Origin: Sipunculus nudus
Taxonomy: Eukaryota; Annelida; Sipuncula; Golfingiida; Sipunculidae
Length of the DNA stretch: 64,000 nt
Reading direction: 5' to 3'
NCBI GenBank assembly: GCA_026874595.1
Contig: CM049317.1
Span: 26,444,401-26,508,400 of the forward strand
The notes under the pieces were generated by a model, which did not search any database, was not told the origin of the DNA, and saw only the letters and a list, made by a program, of their open reading frames with translations. The stretch's first letter is position 1; every line of letters begins with the position of its first letter. Positions 39,501 through 52,100 of the stretch are shown here, piece by piece. Made by a program: the position numbers and the translations under genes.

Positions 39501-42500
39501 AATAATATCTGTAGGTTTCTTTGTGCAGAATTCCATTTCGGTTGCCGGTGTGGTGACAAGGCGGTATCGCACGATTATCCTGGTTTCAGCAAGTCTCTGA
39601 GCACCACACGTGCGGGTCATGGGTATGTAACCACCCTCATTGTCGGGTCAAACTATTGAGTAACCCCCGAAAGGTGCACTCGTGTGTGAGCGAGCACGAC
39701 CGTTAGGCAAAGTATTCAAATTGAAAGTCTTGATCTCACCATGGTTGGGGCCCAACCTCGGAATATCTCAGAGGTCCTCGGCTGAGATTCGAGCTCACGA
39801 TCTCACGCTCTCAGGAATTGAGGCCTGTGCCTTAAACCTAGACCACACAAGCTGTTCCGTATGTCAGATTTTCCATTGTCTTGCAGAGCCGTAATAGTTC
39901 TTCGAGTCGTTGTTAAAATGAATACCCAGCGTCTGGTTTATTACTACATCCTGATTACGCAAAAGCATGTGGCGTATAATCAATAGGGGTGCGCGATATT
40001 AACGATATATCGGTAGATCGGGATATACTGATTCACATATTGAGTATCGCGATATACTTTTTATATATTGATATTTTTCGATATGTTTTAATGATTTTTT
40101 TGTAGTAAAAATATTGTTTCTGATTCTAAATGAGCTAGAACTAATGACATGGTTAAAATGAAGGCCGTTAGAGGTGTCTTCTGACGTTTGGTAGGAAATC
40201 TTGATTATTTTTAATATGATAAAAAATTAATTATAATAATAATATGTATATACACACACACATATATATATTATATATATATATTTATATATATAATACT
40301 TGTTTCATATTAAATCAATACAAGGAAAATACCGCGATACGTGTTTAATATTCTTCCACATATCGCGATATACTGCAATAGAAATTAGCAGGCGATACCT
40401 AGTCCTTTGTTATCGTAATATAGAAAGGACCTTATTTGCATCTGTACAATATAAGTAGGCGTAAAAATTTAAAGAAATATATGTCGCTTGGACTGCGAAT
40501 CAAAATCGATTTATGCAGTTAAACACGGAGTATGCAACCGCACCTCACGGCCAACTGAATGGTACAGGTGCACCAAAAAGCAGCAGGGGGAAACCAGAGT
40601 CACATAGGAGAGAAATTACATTTCCGATGGCATCAGCATCTTGACAAAGAGCCAGCTGATTAGGAACATGTTGACCCTCAGGATAAGTCCACAATTATTG
40701 GCAAAAGAGATGATTCAGCATTTTTTATTCCATCCGTATCTTCTGGTTATTTGGGGCACCATGGGTACTGACACATTCATTAACGTATACCTTAGAGGTA
40801 ATAACCTCTGGTTATTCAGCTGGAAATAATACGGCGCCACCTGGTCTACAAGATGATTCGGGTTCTCTTTGAACTTCTTCCCGAGATAAGTTTTCAATCT
40901 GTCAGGTGTCTGAAGTAATTGCATTGTGTTTGATCTTTCTCTTAAGGCATCATTCTAGAATAATATTATCTTAGACCACGCATCACTGCGCATGTTCGAT
41001 GTGACCCGCGTCACTTCCTGTGAAGGATTAATTTGTTAAAGCACAAACGTTGTTCGGCGTAATGCAGCGTGACACGACCTGTCGTGAACTAATGAAGCCG
41101 AAATGTCTCTCTTCTGTAGTGTCTAGCAGATAATCAGCTTGACTGGAGGCAATAAGTATTAATATATTGACTCAGGCATCCATGTAGTTTCACGGCACCA
41201 GATCCTTTATCATCGACCTGTAAAGTTACCTATATAATAAGGTGATAAATATGAATATTATCAGTGACGTTGTATGTAACAGTGGGCATGTGATGTACAG
41301 GTAATGAGGATTGGGTCATATATCCTCGTGTCCTTGCTTTGCAGCGGTATCACATATATTGCAGATGAGACCGTGTGGAAACGCGTATCTTTCATTTTGT
41401 TTTCTGGTTGGGTACAAATGACATTTAAAATTACAGCATAAATGAAATTTGAAATATTTGACTCATCCAGGAATAAAATTGAATCCGAAAATTGATCTTG
41501 TCCTTAAATTTTATAGCAAAGTTTATTCCAAAATGTCCAAAGTCAAGAGCCTTACTTACAATTGTTAATTATTAAATAATGCTCAAATGTATGAATATGA
41601 ATATATTATATTGTAAATGCGGTAATATCTTTTTTTTCCATACAAGGTAACTATTAACTAGTGCCAAAAAGTTCACTTCCGTCACTCAGTCGTTCAAAAT
41701 ATAAGGACAGGATTATTACTTAAATATGCTGAACCAGGGATGCTAGGAAATATATGTGAAGGTGATATAATTTTCAAGAATCTTTATACCTACATATTTT
41801 CATATTTCATAGTTAAGTAGAACATACATGTAACGGACCGTTGAAAACAAATAAATAAAAAAAAAGTAAAAATTGTTTTGGAACACTATGTTTACAGTTG
41901 TATAAGTTAAGTTAGACGGGTTGGAGGCCTCGTTTCAGCAAAATTCGTGAAATACCAAAATCAGAAACCTTATAAATCAAGTATTATTACAGGGAATCCA
42001 ATGATGTTTGATGATTGAACAAAAAAAAATGTTTAATGTTTACAGATGAAACCACGTAATGTAACACCAAGTAAAAATACAGCTTTATCATTGCCGTGCA
42101 TTCGTTTTATTGATTTTGCAGGTATTGTGGGGGATTAGAAAAGCCTTCCACGAAACAAGTGTGTACAATACTGACCCCTTGTGAGCTGTCGGAGTGGACG
42201 TCATGGTCGCTGCATCCTCGGCAATTATCGGCAGACTTCGGATGGAACGTCAGATTCCGACGTGAGAGAAATATTCAGACGATGTCAAGGCCGTCTGGTC
42301 AAGAGTGTCGCCACCTACAGGAAGGAAGTGGATCCACTCTTGACCAATTAGGGGATTTTTGCAAAAGGTGATTTTTTTTTGTTCCAATACATGTATACAC
42401 CACGTATCAGCACATGAAAACCTGAACCAGATATGATGTCATTTATTCAGCCCTTACACACTACAAACGCCTGGGATAACAGATCAGGTTTCTTCAACCG

Positions 42501-42907
42501 CATCAGGCATCTTATTTGGTCCACTTTGGTCTTAGGACCATTTTTACATCAAAATAATCCTCATTTCTGCCAATGGTATAACAATCTTTATTCGATCTAC
42601 ACCAAACCTGATAAACAAATTGTCATAACAAGTCGTGTTTTTTTATACATAAACAATTACAAAACAAGTGTGCTCAACGATCACAGAACGTTTTAGCATG
42701 CTGACACCGAGCGCCATCCAGTAACAACAAACTTAATTAATTAAACAGTTGTAACAACTGTTAAAATTAATTTTACCTCCATATACACCAACAAAATATA
42801 TATCTAAATCTGGTTTAGAACTATCAAATACTGGAAACATAATAGCATATTTTAAAATATTTTAAATAGTAATATATTTTGAATGTGTTACAATAAAATG
42901 TTAATAT

Positions 42908-42967
<60 letters not shown>

Positions 42968-43166
42968 CTTAAATTGACACCACTGGTCCTACAGGACCAG
43001 TCCCTATAACTTTATCTGCATCAATATTTATTGAAGGTTTTTTCGTGCCTAATGTCACCCCCCCCCCGTACAAAGTTATTAAAAAACTGTATATATATCC
43101 CCCCAATTTTTAGAAAGGAGGGATTGTCAGTGTGATCATGCATCACCCTGCTATTCAGAGAATAAT

Positions 43167-43214
<48 letters not shown>

Positions 43215-46200
43215 TTAACCAATATGTTTCGCCAATATTGGTTAAACAAATCACTTTAAGATACCTTCAGTCACGCTTAGTGATGCTACTGGATGCTGTT
43301 TTCGTATGCCTCTGTATGATGTTTACCCATTAGTACCATTCATAGACTGGAGGGTTAGGTGCACGCCTGTTTTCTTCAGGTACGAGTTTTTAACTGGCAG
43401 CTGGGGGCCGTGCCGGACAGTGGACGGTTTGTGTGGGTCGGGCTTCAGAGAGAGAAACGTCATCTGTGTACAAAGGAATGGTGAGACACGGAGTTTCTTA
43501 AATTTTTCTAATATATTCCGCAACATTGTTAAACTGTTTTTTTCCAACGATCGGTGAGGTTAACTTTTCACCGTACTCTTCTGTAGCGCTTGCACACTGG
43601 GTCAAGTAGCGCATACTGTAGCTATTTTATGGCAGTTTACATTGGGATATTTCAGCTTACAATGCAGTCTATGAAAAACCTGATTTAATCCAATAAACAT
43701 AATTGAAAGGAATCTGGCAGCCTTGAAACCTGTTTTTAATTAATTTTTAGAAAAATGTGCGTTTTTTTCCTATGATAGAAGACGCAGATTCTAACGCTTA
43801 CAGGTTTTTTTTATATATTAACGTGTTTATGACATGTGGTGGGCAAAATATTCAAATCCCATTCAACGAGGACACCTGGTGACAAGTCGGGTGAATCACC
43901 TTACGTTTCATGTCTTCTGTTTGTCAGCATTGTCGGATATACCGTGTTAACGACAGCTGGTAGATAAACAAACTCATATATCCCTCACAAGTTCTTTTTT
44001 TCTGAACAGGAATAACCTACATATTATAATAATAACAAGAAAAGCCGGAAATCACATAAATTTTACAGACCAGGATGATGAAAAGCTAACTTTGATGTCA
44101 TTTTCTTATTTACAGATTCGATTGTTGTGAATCCGGTTCTGTGCCTTCCGCCTGCTCCTGTATCCATGCAACCCTGTGTTAAGCCGTGTCCCGCCGAATG
44201 CCTGGTTTCTGATTGGTCAGAATGGACCTCGTGTTTGCCCTACTACTGCCGACGGGATAAAACAAGCGCCAAACGAGGCAAGTGATGTTATAACCGGCCT
44301 TTACTTAAAGGGGCCCAGCCACCTTTCTGACCTTTATAAACTAAAGGGAATCCTTCAGAGCTTTCATAAAAAAAGCTAGAAAACGTGGATATCACCGCAC
44401 ACAAGCTTCTTGTTTTGTTAATGTAAAGGGTTTATTATGTGTGGGGGCCCGCTAAATTATCAAAACAAATTCAACAAGGCCATCTGGCAGATAATCATAT
44501 ATGCAACCTACCAATTTAGGTTACATGTTTTTCCTGTTTGTCAACATTGTTGTGTTAACAAACATCTTGTTGGGAAAAATTTCACACATCCTGCACGAAG
44601 TCCTTATAAGAGTTTTTCACAATCAAAATTACCCTTAAATGTTAGCTGAATATGCTATTTTTTTAATTTATTATAACGTATTATTAAGCTTGACTGGTGA
44701 TTTTTAAAGTTAGATAGAAGATACATTGCCAATTAATGTTAAATTATTGTCTACAATGTTTATGCCATTTCGATCAATTCGTGTGTATAAAACCAATTTA
44801 TAAAGTCAACGAAAGTCGAAAAAAACGAAATTTTGTGTTAGTTATCCAATAGTAATCATTCACGTGTACGTGATGTCCCCGCAGGGCACAGAACGAGAAC
44901 TCGTCAGGTGCTACATAATCTCCAGACAGAGGGCGCTCCATGTCCCGCCCTGAAGCAGACACAGCCATGCACGTACCCGTCCTGTTATACGTGGAGGATA
45001 GACGAGATGGAGTGTGTTCCTAAGATCTCCATGACGATGTGTGGTATAGGTGTCATGTCCAGGAGGATCACGTGCGTGGATACCAACGGGGTGAGTGTTA
45101 TAACCAGGGGAGGGTCACTATATATATGTATGTATCGTTACCACGATACGGGCCTAGATATTTCCACGCTGTCTCATCGCATCAAGATAATCTCTCCGCA
45201 TCTATAATTTTCATTTCATACTTTATAAAACTAATATAAATGATAACGGGGCACAAGTTTTAAATGAGGGTATAGCACAACTTTCCTAAAAAAGACACTG
45301 TTCTTTTGTTTTCTCAAAGAATACACAAACACAGTTTTTACGTTTATTACATTTAATAGGTAAGTTAAATCTACAAATATAATTCATAGCTGGTCGGCAT
45401 GTGTTACCAGCTAGAAAACTGACGCCCGTGATTCCATTAATATATATGCGTGTGTGGTACGTATTCAGCAATGCCCTGGATAATAGCACTACAATACTAC
45501 TGTTCTTGAAGTGTTCTTTCAGGTAAATATCCTAAGTGTACATGTTGAATTCCCTAATGGGCGAATCCAAGATTAAGGAAAAGGGGAGGTCCAACCAAGG
45601 AGGACTAATGACGAATCCTAACAATTTTCTTCCGGAAAAGGAGGGGGGGGGGGGTCCGTTTCTGTCCCCTGTCAGTGTCCTTTGTCCCTGCGTTTTCAAT
45701 CGCTACAGTGAGCAAGCGAAGCGTTCTGCATGCGCATTTTTAAACGCATACTTATTACTGGAATCACTCAAAGATTTTATGGGAACGGCTTTTGTATGCA
45801 TCGTACCGCAAATACTACCTTTATTTTGCAGGAGAGTGTGAACCCCTATTTTTGTTTCGAGCCTCGCCCTGACGCGAAGGTTGACTGCATGATCCCCTGT
45901 GCCAGTGACTGCGTTCTGTCTGATTGGACCACATGGTCGGGCTGTTCCATTTCCTGCAGTGAGAGGGGGGACAGCGGGGTCCGTACTCGGACGAAAATCA
46001 AACTGGCGCTGAGTGGATCCGGTAAGTGATGGCACAGTTAGGAAAAATACGTTTTTGGAGCGCAAACTAATTCCCCATAGCTAAATTTACAAGTTTTTAC
46101 ATAAACCCCCCCCCCCCCCCCCCAAAAAAAAAACCGTTTCATTGCACCGATTGTTAGGATAATATTTGAATTATGAGATAAGCTTCATCATATATGAAAG

Positions 46201-48066
46201 ATATATATAAAAAAAAACCTTACATACTATTTAAACAAGGTCGAGTGGTAAAACCTCGGCTCTCTCCGCTGGCTAGCCGAATTCGACCGCCGGAGTTGCC
46301 ATGAGAATGGTTTGTAGTGGCCCGTCCATCACCGGGTATTCCGGGTATAGGAACCATGCCATCGTTAATTATGAGCACATCCCATTTACAATACAGTAGA
46401 AACCTCAAAGAACGACACATTTTTTAATGTAAGGTAAAATCTGAAATTTTGACTGTTATTCTGATCAGGAGGTCACAGATGTCCCGAGCAGCGCCACCTG
46501 GTTGAGTCGGATAAATGTAACACCCCACCGTGTGACGTCTACCACTGGACTGCCGAACCCTGGGAAATGTGTAAACCCGTCCGCTCAGATAAAAACTGCG
46601 GTGTTGGCAGTCAGCGCAGGAAGGCCACGTGTTACCGTGATGACCAGGTCGTAAACGAACGGAAGTAGGTAACCATGTCTGTGCATGTTTAATAAAATCT
46701 CTCTCTAGTGTTTTAAACCAAACAGTTAATACACGAAACAAATCTACCAAATTATACGAAATGTTAAGAGTTTGTGCTGTATCTTTAACGCATATGAATA
46801 ATTAGTATTGTAGATATGTGTTTATTAAAAGTTATCATTGGTGAAAATATAAGATAGCGACCTAACAGACGCCTATCTGCAAATTCTGTTATCAAGATCA
46901 CACACAGATACAAGCACCCGTGGTTCCAAACGGTGTTCCCCCTGAAATTTGACAGGGGTTTCACTGCATAAATCATCATTCTCCAAAGAGCATCTTAATT
47001 TCTGTTTGAATGATATCTTGTTTGAAAGCAACACTTTCAAGTATATAGTTCTACAAAGGATAATTATGGAAATTTAGAAGTCAACGGGAGGCATTTGATT
47101 TTTGGACCAGTTCCCAAAACCTTCCCATTATACAGGGTTTTACACTCTATTGTATGCATGTAGTAACAGAAAAAAAAAAACGCCGACTTACCTCTCAAGT
47201 TGTTATGGGACTGAAATCAAGTAAACGGTTTGTTGTAACATCATATCAATGACCCTGATACTGTTCATGAAGTATATGTAAAAGCTATTAATTTAAGAGC
47301 GTCTGTTTTAATTTTTGGAGTCATAGGTTTTCCAAACGGTCCTCTTATGTACGTATTTGTGAAAGTGGTGTTAGGAATCCATGACAGTCGCCATGCCACT
47401 TAATTATAGCTCCAAAGTTATATATGCTGTTCAAATTTCGCGGTAAAATCCCCAAAATTTGACGGGCGTCTGTTAGGTGAAAAGGGTACAAACGTCCATG
47501 GCCGGAAGAACATAGAATCAAACTGGAATATCTGTGTTTAGCTTTATATTCGCGAGGTTAAAATTTCGGGATTTAACCGCGAAGGTTCAATTTTCGCAAT
47601 CTCGACGCACAGTAACCTTCGCAGAGCATACCCATCACTTTATGAATTAATTCTACCAAGTAATATGTTGAAAAAATCGAAATATTCTGACAGGGACCCA
47701 AGGCATTATCGAACAAGTAGAAACCGTTCTGATTATTTATGATAATTATCTTAAATTAACGGTAACACATAGGGTCAGTTATTATATATAATATAAATCT
47801 TGAAGTACCTTTTTTATAACAGGGCCTCATATTCACGAGTGTTAAATTCCCTTTCGCGACCATCGCGAAAATGAAACCTTTGCAAAAAAAATTCAAGCAC
47901 AGTAAATATCTAATCATGCATACATGTGTGAAAATGTTTACCCTATGATGTGATAATATATTCACTGTATTATACGCTCATTACATGATATTTAAACGTA
48001 TCGAATACAAGGACAAAACACTGAATATCAACCACTAGACTACTATATATTATATTATATGATATT

Positions 48067-48121
<55 letters not shown>

Positions 48122-49166
48122 GGCTGAGTATATATTTTGATCTGTGTCGCATAATGTCATTGACATTAAATCTCTGTTTCTTTTTGACATAGGTGCCTGG
48201 GTGATGACAGGCCAGTTTTAGAACAGAACTGTACTATTCCTTGTGCCAGAAGGTGTCGCTCTACATTCTTCACTGTCTGGTCGCAATGCAGCGCCACCTG
48301 TATATCAGGTAGAAAATATACTTAACAATGTTATAAAAAGGTGCAAAGTAACAACGGCCCGTACTCCAGGTTAATTGGCAATATGGGATTTATACCCCAG
48401 TGAACATGAGGGAAAAGTAAATAAACATTAGGAACAGTATGTGTGTTATCCCATTTTGACTGAATACAAGAGTTTCCTAGCAAAATCATCCCTTTATACG
48501 GACCTATACTATCTCCTCTTCTCCTGTTACATATATTGTTATGGTTCTGTGTGTGACTACAAACAGTTTGTTTACAATAACAGGACTTCATGACCAGAGG
48601 TCCATTTTAAAGTTTGCACGACAAGCCCCAAAGAAGGAGAATTAATACACTTAAAAGAAGAAACGGCGCTGGAAGCTTGATTTCTGCAGTTGTGCGGTAC
48701 GACTGTTTGGTGGCGTACGCGCTATGTTTCTATTAAGGTACTGGTCGTGCCAGGTACACGCTTGTTTGCTACTTTTGTTCAGGAGTAAACAATATATAGT
48801 TTTGAGCAGGAAACGTTGGCAAGATAATATATTATTTTAAGTATTAAACGCTATATTTCATGAATATTTAAAATGCCTGGTATGTGAAGAGGTTCCTTTC
48901 ACAATCAACATCGTCAATTGTTCAGATTATCAAATAGTAATCCCGACGTGATGGAGAAAAATAAAGGATTACCAGGAAATAGACCAAAGTGATTGCATAA
49001 AGTTATTTTAATATTTATATCTAGAAATTTGCATTGCAGGGAATACAAACCTCCGCCTCTGGAGCATTCATGTATTCGGTCCATGTTCCCAGAATCAATT
49101 GTCAATTGTGCAAAAGTGACTGAACATTTGTGAATATTACTTGATTATGTCTCTAAAATCTTGACC

Positions 49167-49197
<31 letters not shown>

Positions 49198-52100
49198 CTA
49201 ATGGATTCTTACTTGGCCCATACCGGAAATGCCCTGCAAAATTAATGAGATGCCATTCATGATAGCGTTAGTTATGTTACGAATAAATACACAAACACAC
49301 ACGAACGGGCATGAATGCATGTCCTCCTGGCGGGAGTAGTTATTTCAGGCGCGGATACCAGAGGGCGCTGATAATTAGTTTATTGTGAAAACAAATATAC
49401 TTCGGTTTGAATGTTCCTTATTTCCTTTCATACAGAATATTGTATTGTTAATCAATTGATAACACCAATGTACAATAAATATCAATGTTCACAGTCGTCT
49501 TTCTTTTACGACACAAGATGATACCCTGTAAATTGTTTATCTCTAACGATATTTCAATTTTTTTTGCTTTATCGTGTATATATTTGACAGGCTCCGAATT
49601 TCAAATTTATTACAATATTTAGATATATTTACGAGGGGATTGGGAATTATTAAAAATATTTACTGAAAAAAAGAAAAATTGGATGCGTTTTAATTTTCCT
49701 TATAAGCATATGTAATTGATGTTTATTAGCTCGGTATAAAATTAAAAGGATAAACATTTCACACTTTGCATTTTAGCTATATCTCCTCCACCGGTGCGGG
49801 TTCGGTCTGGCATCGATCTGTATGGTGTGACTGACACTGGTGACCCCTGTCGGCCGGAAATAGAAACCCGACCTTGTGTAGAGCTTCCTACATGTTCTGT
49901 GTACCGGTGGGAGTTATCGTTCTGGACGGCTTGTATATTACCTCATGCCAAGAAGCAATGTGGACATGGATACAGAGCGAGGCGTGGGTAACATTTTAGA
50001 TATTTCAAACAATCTCAGTCCACTTTGTGATATTTAATAAAAAAAATACACGTGGACCAGAAAAAGAGTAGGGCGTCAAGTCACTCTTCCGTCCGATGCT
50101 GTTTCTACTCGTAACTAACCTCTTCCTGGTAGGCACTGTGTGACGGCAGGGACTACTAGTCCCAACTGTCAAACTTCAAAATCAAAATTTGTTACATCTA
50201 AGGAAACATCTTCTGTTTATCTTTTAAACTGCGTATGCTTGCACAATATTATATTCTCCGTGAAGTCATTTTTCACAATAACATCAATGTTTATCTACTT
50301 TGCAATGAATCTATTCTTATCCAACATATTTTAAACAACATACATTTCCCTCTTCACTATATGTTTCCACACAAAACAACAAAAGGAACTTTAATTCGAA
50401 TAATTGTAATTTAATTAACGCCAAACAAATGTCGGAACACCAGGTGCTCAAAATCAACAAATACAACAAATTTCTACTGAAAAAAATTAAAAAAAAAAAT
50501 GGCCTGGGGGTCAAATTTAGAAATCAACCTAAGAAACATAAACAGTTAGATATGCTCCTTTCGCAAGTACAATTACCGAATTCATGTTTTGCGTTAATCT
50601 GTTTCAAATACCCCGACTTTCTCATATTAATATTGTAGTCATAAAGGCCTAGCTCGGTCTGCTTTCAGGAATATCATGTGTCAGGGATGGTATTCGGACA
50701 GTAGACCATCATTTTTGCCACCAGGCGGTGCCACCTATCCCTGACAACACGATGCCCTGTGTCGTACCGTGTCATCAGAAGTCCTGTCGTCTCTCTGAGT
50801 GGAGCCCGTACGGACCTTGCAGCGGGCCGTGCGGAGTCAGAAAGCGGTTCCGGTCACTGCAAGGTTTGTGTTGTACACGTCATGGTTTGTGTTATAAACG
50901 TCATGGTTTGCGTTATAAAATACATGGTTTGTTGGTTTAAACGTCACAGTTTCAGTTGTATACATCATGAGTTATTTCATGACGGTTTGTTTTATTATGT
51001 TATATAAGGGCCATGTGTGTGTGATGAAGTTCCAGGCTACTGCAGGAAACTTCAGCGGTTGAGTGAAATATGTTTATGTGATAATTTTCTCGTTTTTCAG
51101 GAATTTTTAATGTTGTTAGTTTAAATGCGACTCTATTTGTGATATGCAGATCTGTATGAGTCAAATTAGGTTATATATTAAACAACCTGGTGAGAGCATA
51201 CCGGTTACTCTGTATTGTTTATTCAATATATCCTTGTAATGGTACTTCTCTACAATAATAACATGAAAGCGCTTATAGCTATTTATGTTTTAGCCAGCAG
51301 CTAAGAATATTACTTACTTACTACCATTGATATTTCTATATATATTCATTTATAAAACAGTATTATTAGCCATGAAATTTTAATGTAGAAATTCTGTTTA
51401 TGTCTAATAAGTCTTTTGTTCTGCTTATCAAATATGACTTACTCCTGAAGAAATGAAACATTTATGGAGTGTAACGATGTCACATTTTTTTTTTCAGGAA
51501 TGAGCCGGAGAGTTCCCCGCTGTCACCACCGGACATCTTTCTTTTCTTTTCTGTTTATATCTAATAAGTCTTTTGTCCAGCTTATCAAAATATGACTTAC
51601 TCCTGAAGAAATGGAACATTTATGGAGTGTAACGATGTCACATTTTTTTTTTAGGAATGAGCCGGAGAGTTTCCCGCTGTCTTCACCGGGCATCTTTCCC
51701 TATAGAAGAACACCAACAGTGTCCTTGCCCGAAGTACCGCGTACTTCCGGTCGGGAACTGGTCCCATTGTGTGCTAAGTGACGGTAACCATGGGAACGTT
51801 TCCACGTGGCTGGCTAGTAACCCGGGGCGCTCGCCTTACAAGACCAAGTACTGCGGAGTTGGGAAGAGATACCAAGCTTTGGTTTGTGTGGACGAGAAGG
51901 GAAACGAAATGCCAGCCTCAACCTGTACAGATAAAGGTTACCTGATAATAATTTTGCCTCCGCTAAGTTGGTGTGCGTTCCTCCCCGTTCGTGTGTGTGT
52001 GCGTGTGTTTGCAAGTGTGTTTGTGTATTTGTTATCATTTGTATTCATTATCCGGATTCAGAAACGTCGTCAAGGAAAATTCACAAATGTAGAGTCACTT

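Larger units (their letters stand above)
23890..42121 (+). other. THSD7 intron 2 (18.2 kb)
   Basis: This phase-2 GT-AG intron contains five large (TA)n tracts, family-B repeats (28565-29250 and 38170-38510), a 31-bp minisatellite (31748-32092), a repeat shared with 7690-7875 (32250-32450), a GC-richer island (34570-35060), a 1.2-kb tandem duplication (35490-37585), a tRNA-like relic (39782-39851) and a hAT-like TATCG-rich relic (39985-40430). Its longest open frame (26421-26759, 112 codons) has no recognisable family and no splice context. The remainder is unremarkable AT-rich sequence. Confidence 0.88.

Noticed and set aside
44282-44290. GT donor alternative for exon 5
   Set aside because: Using GTGATG instead of the GC donor shifts frame and meets a stop shortly into exon 6.
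46669-46674. GTAACC donor for exon 8
   Set aside because: It would place an in-frame TAG before the junction. GTAGGT at 46665 fits phase and homology.
46391-46980. Pogo-like element spanning CAGTAGAAACCTC to GGGGTTTCACTG
   Set aside because: The interval would include exon 8, the ends are poorly matched and no TA duplication pair is clear.
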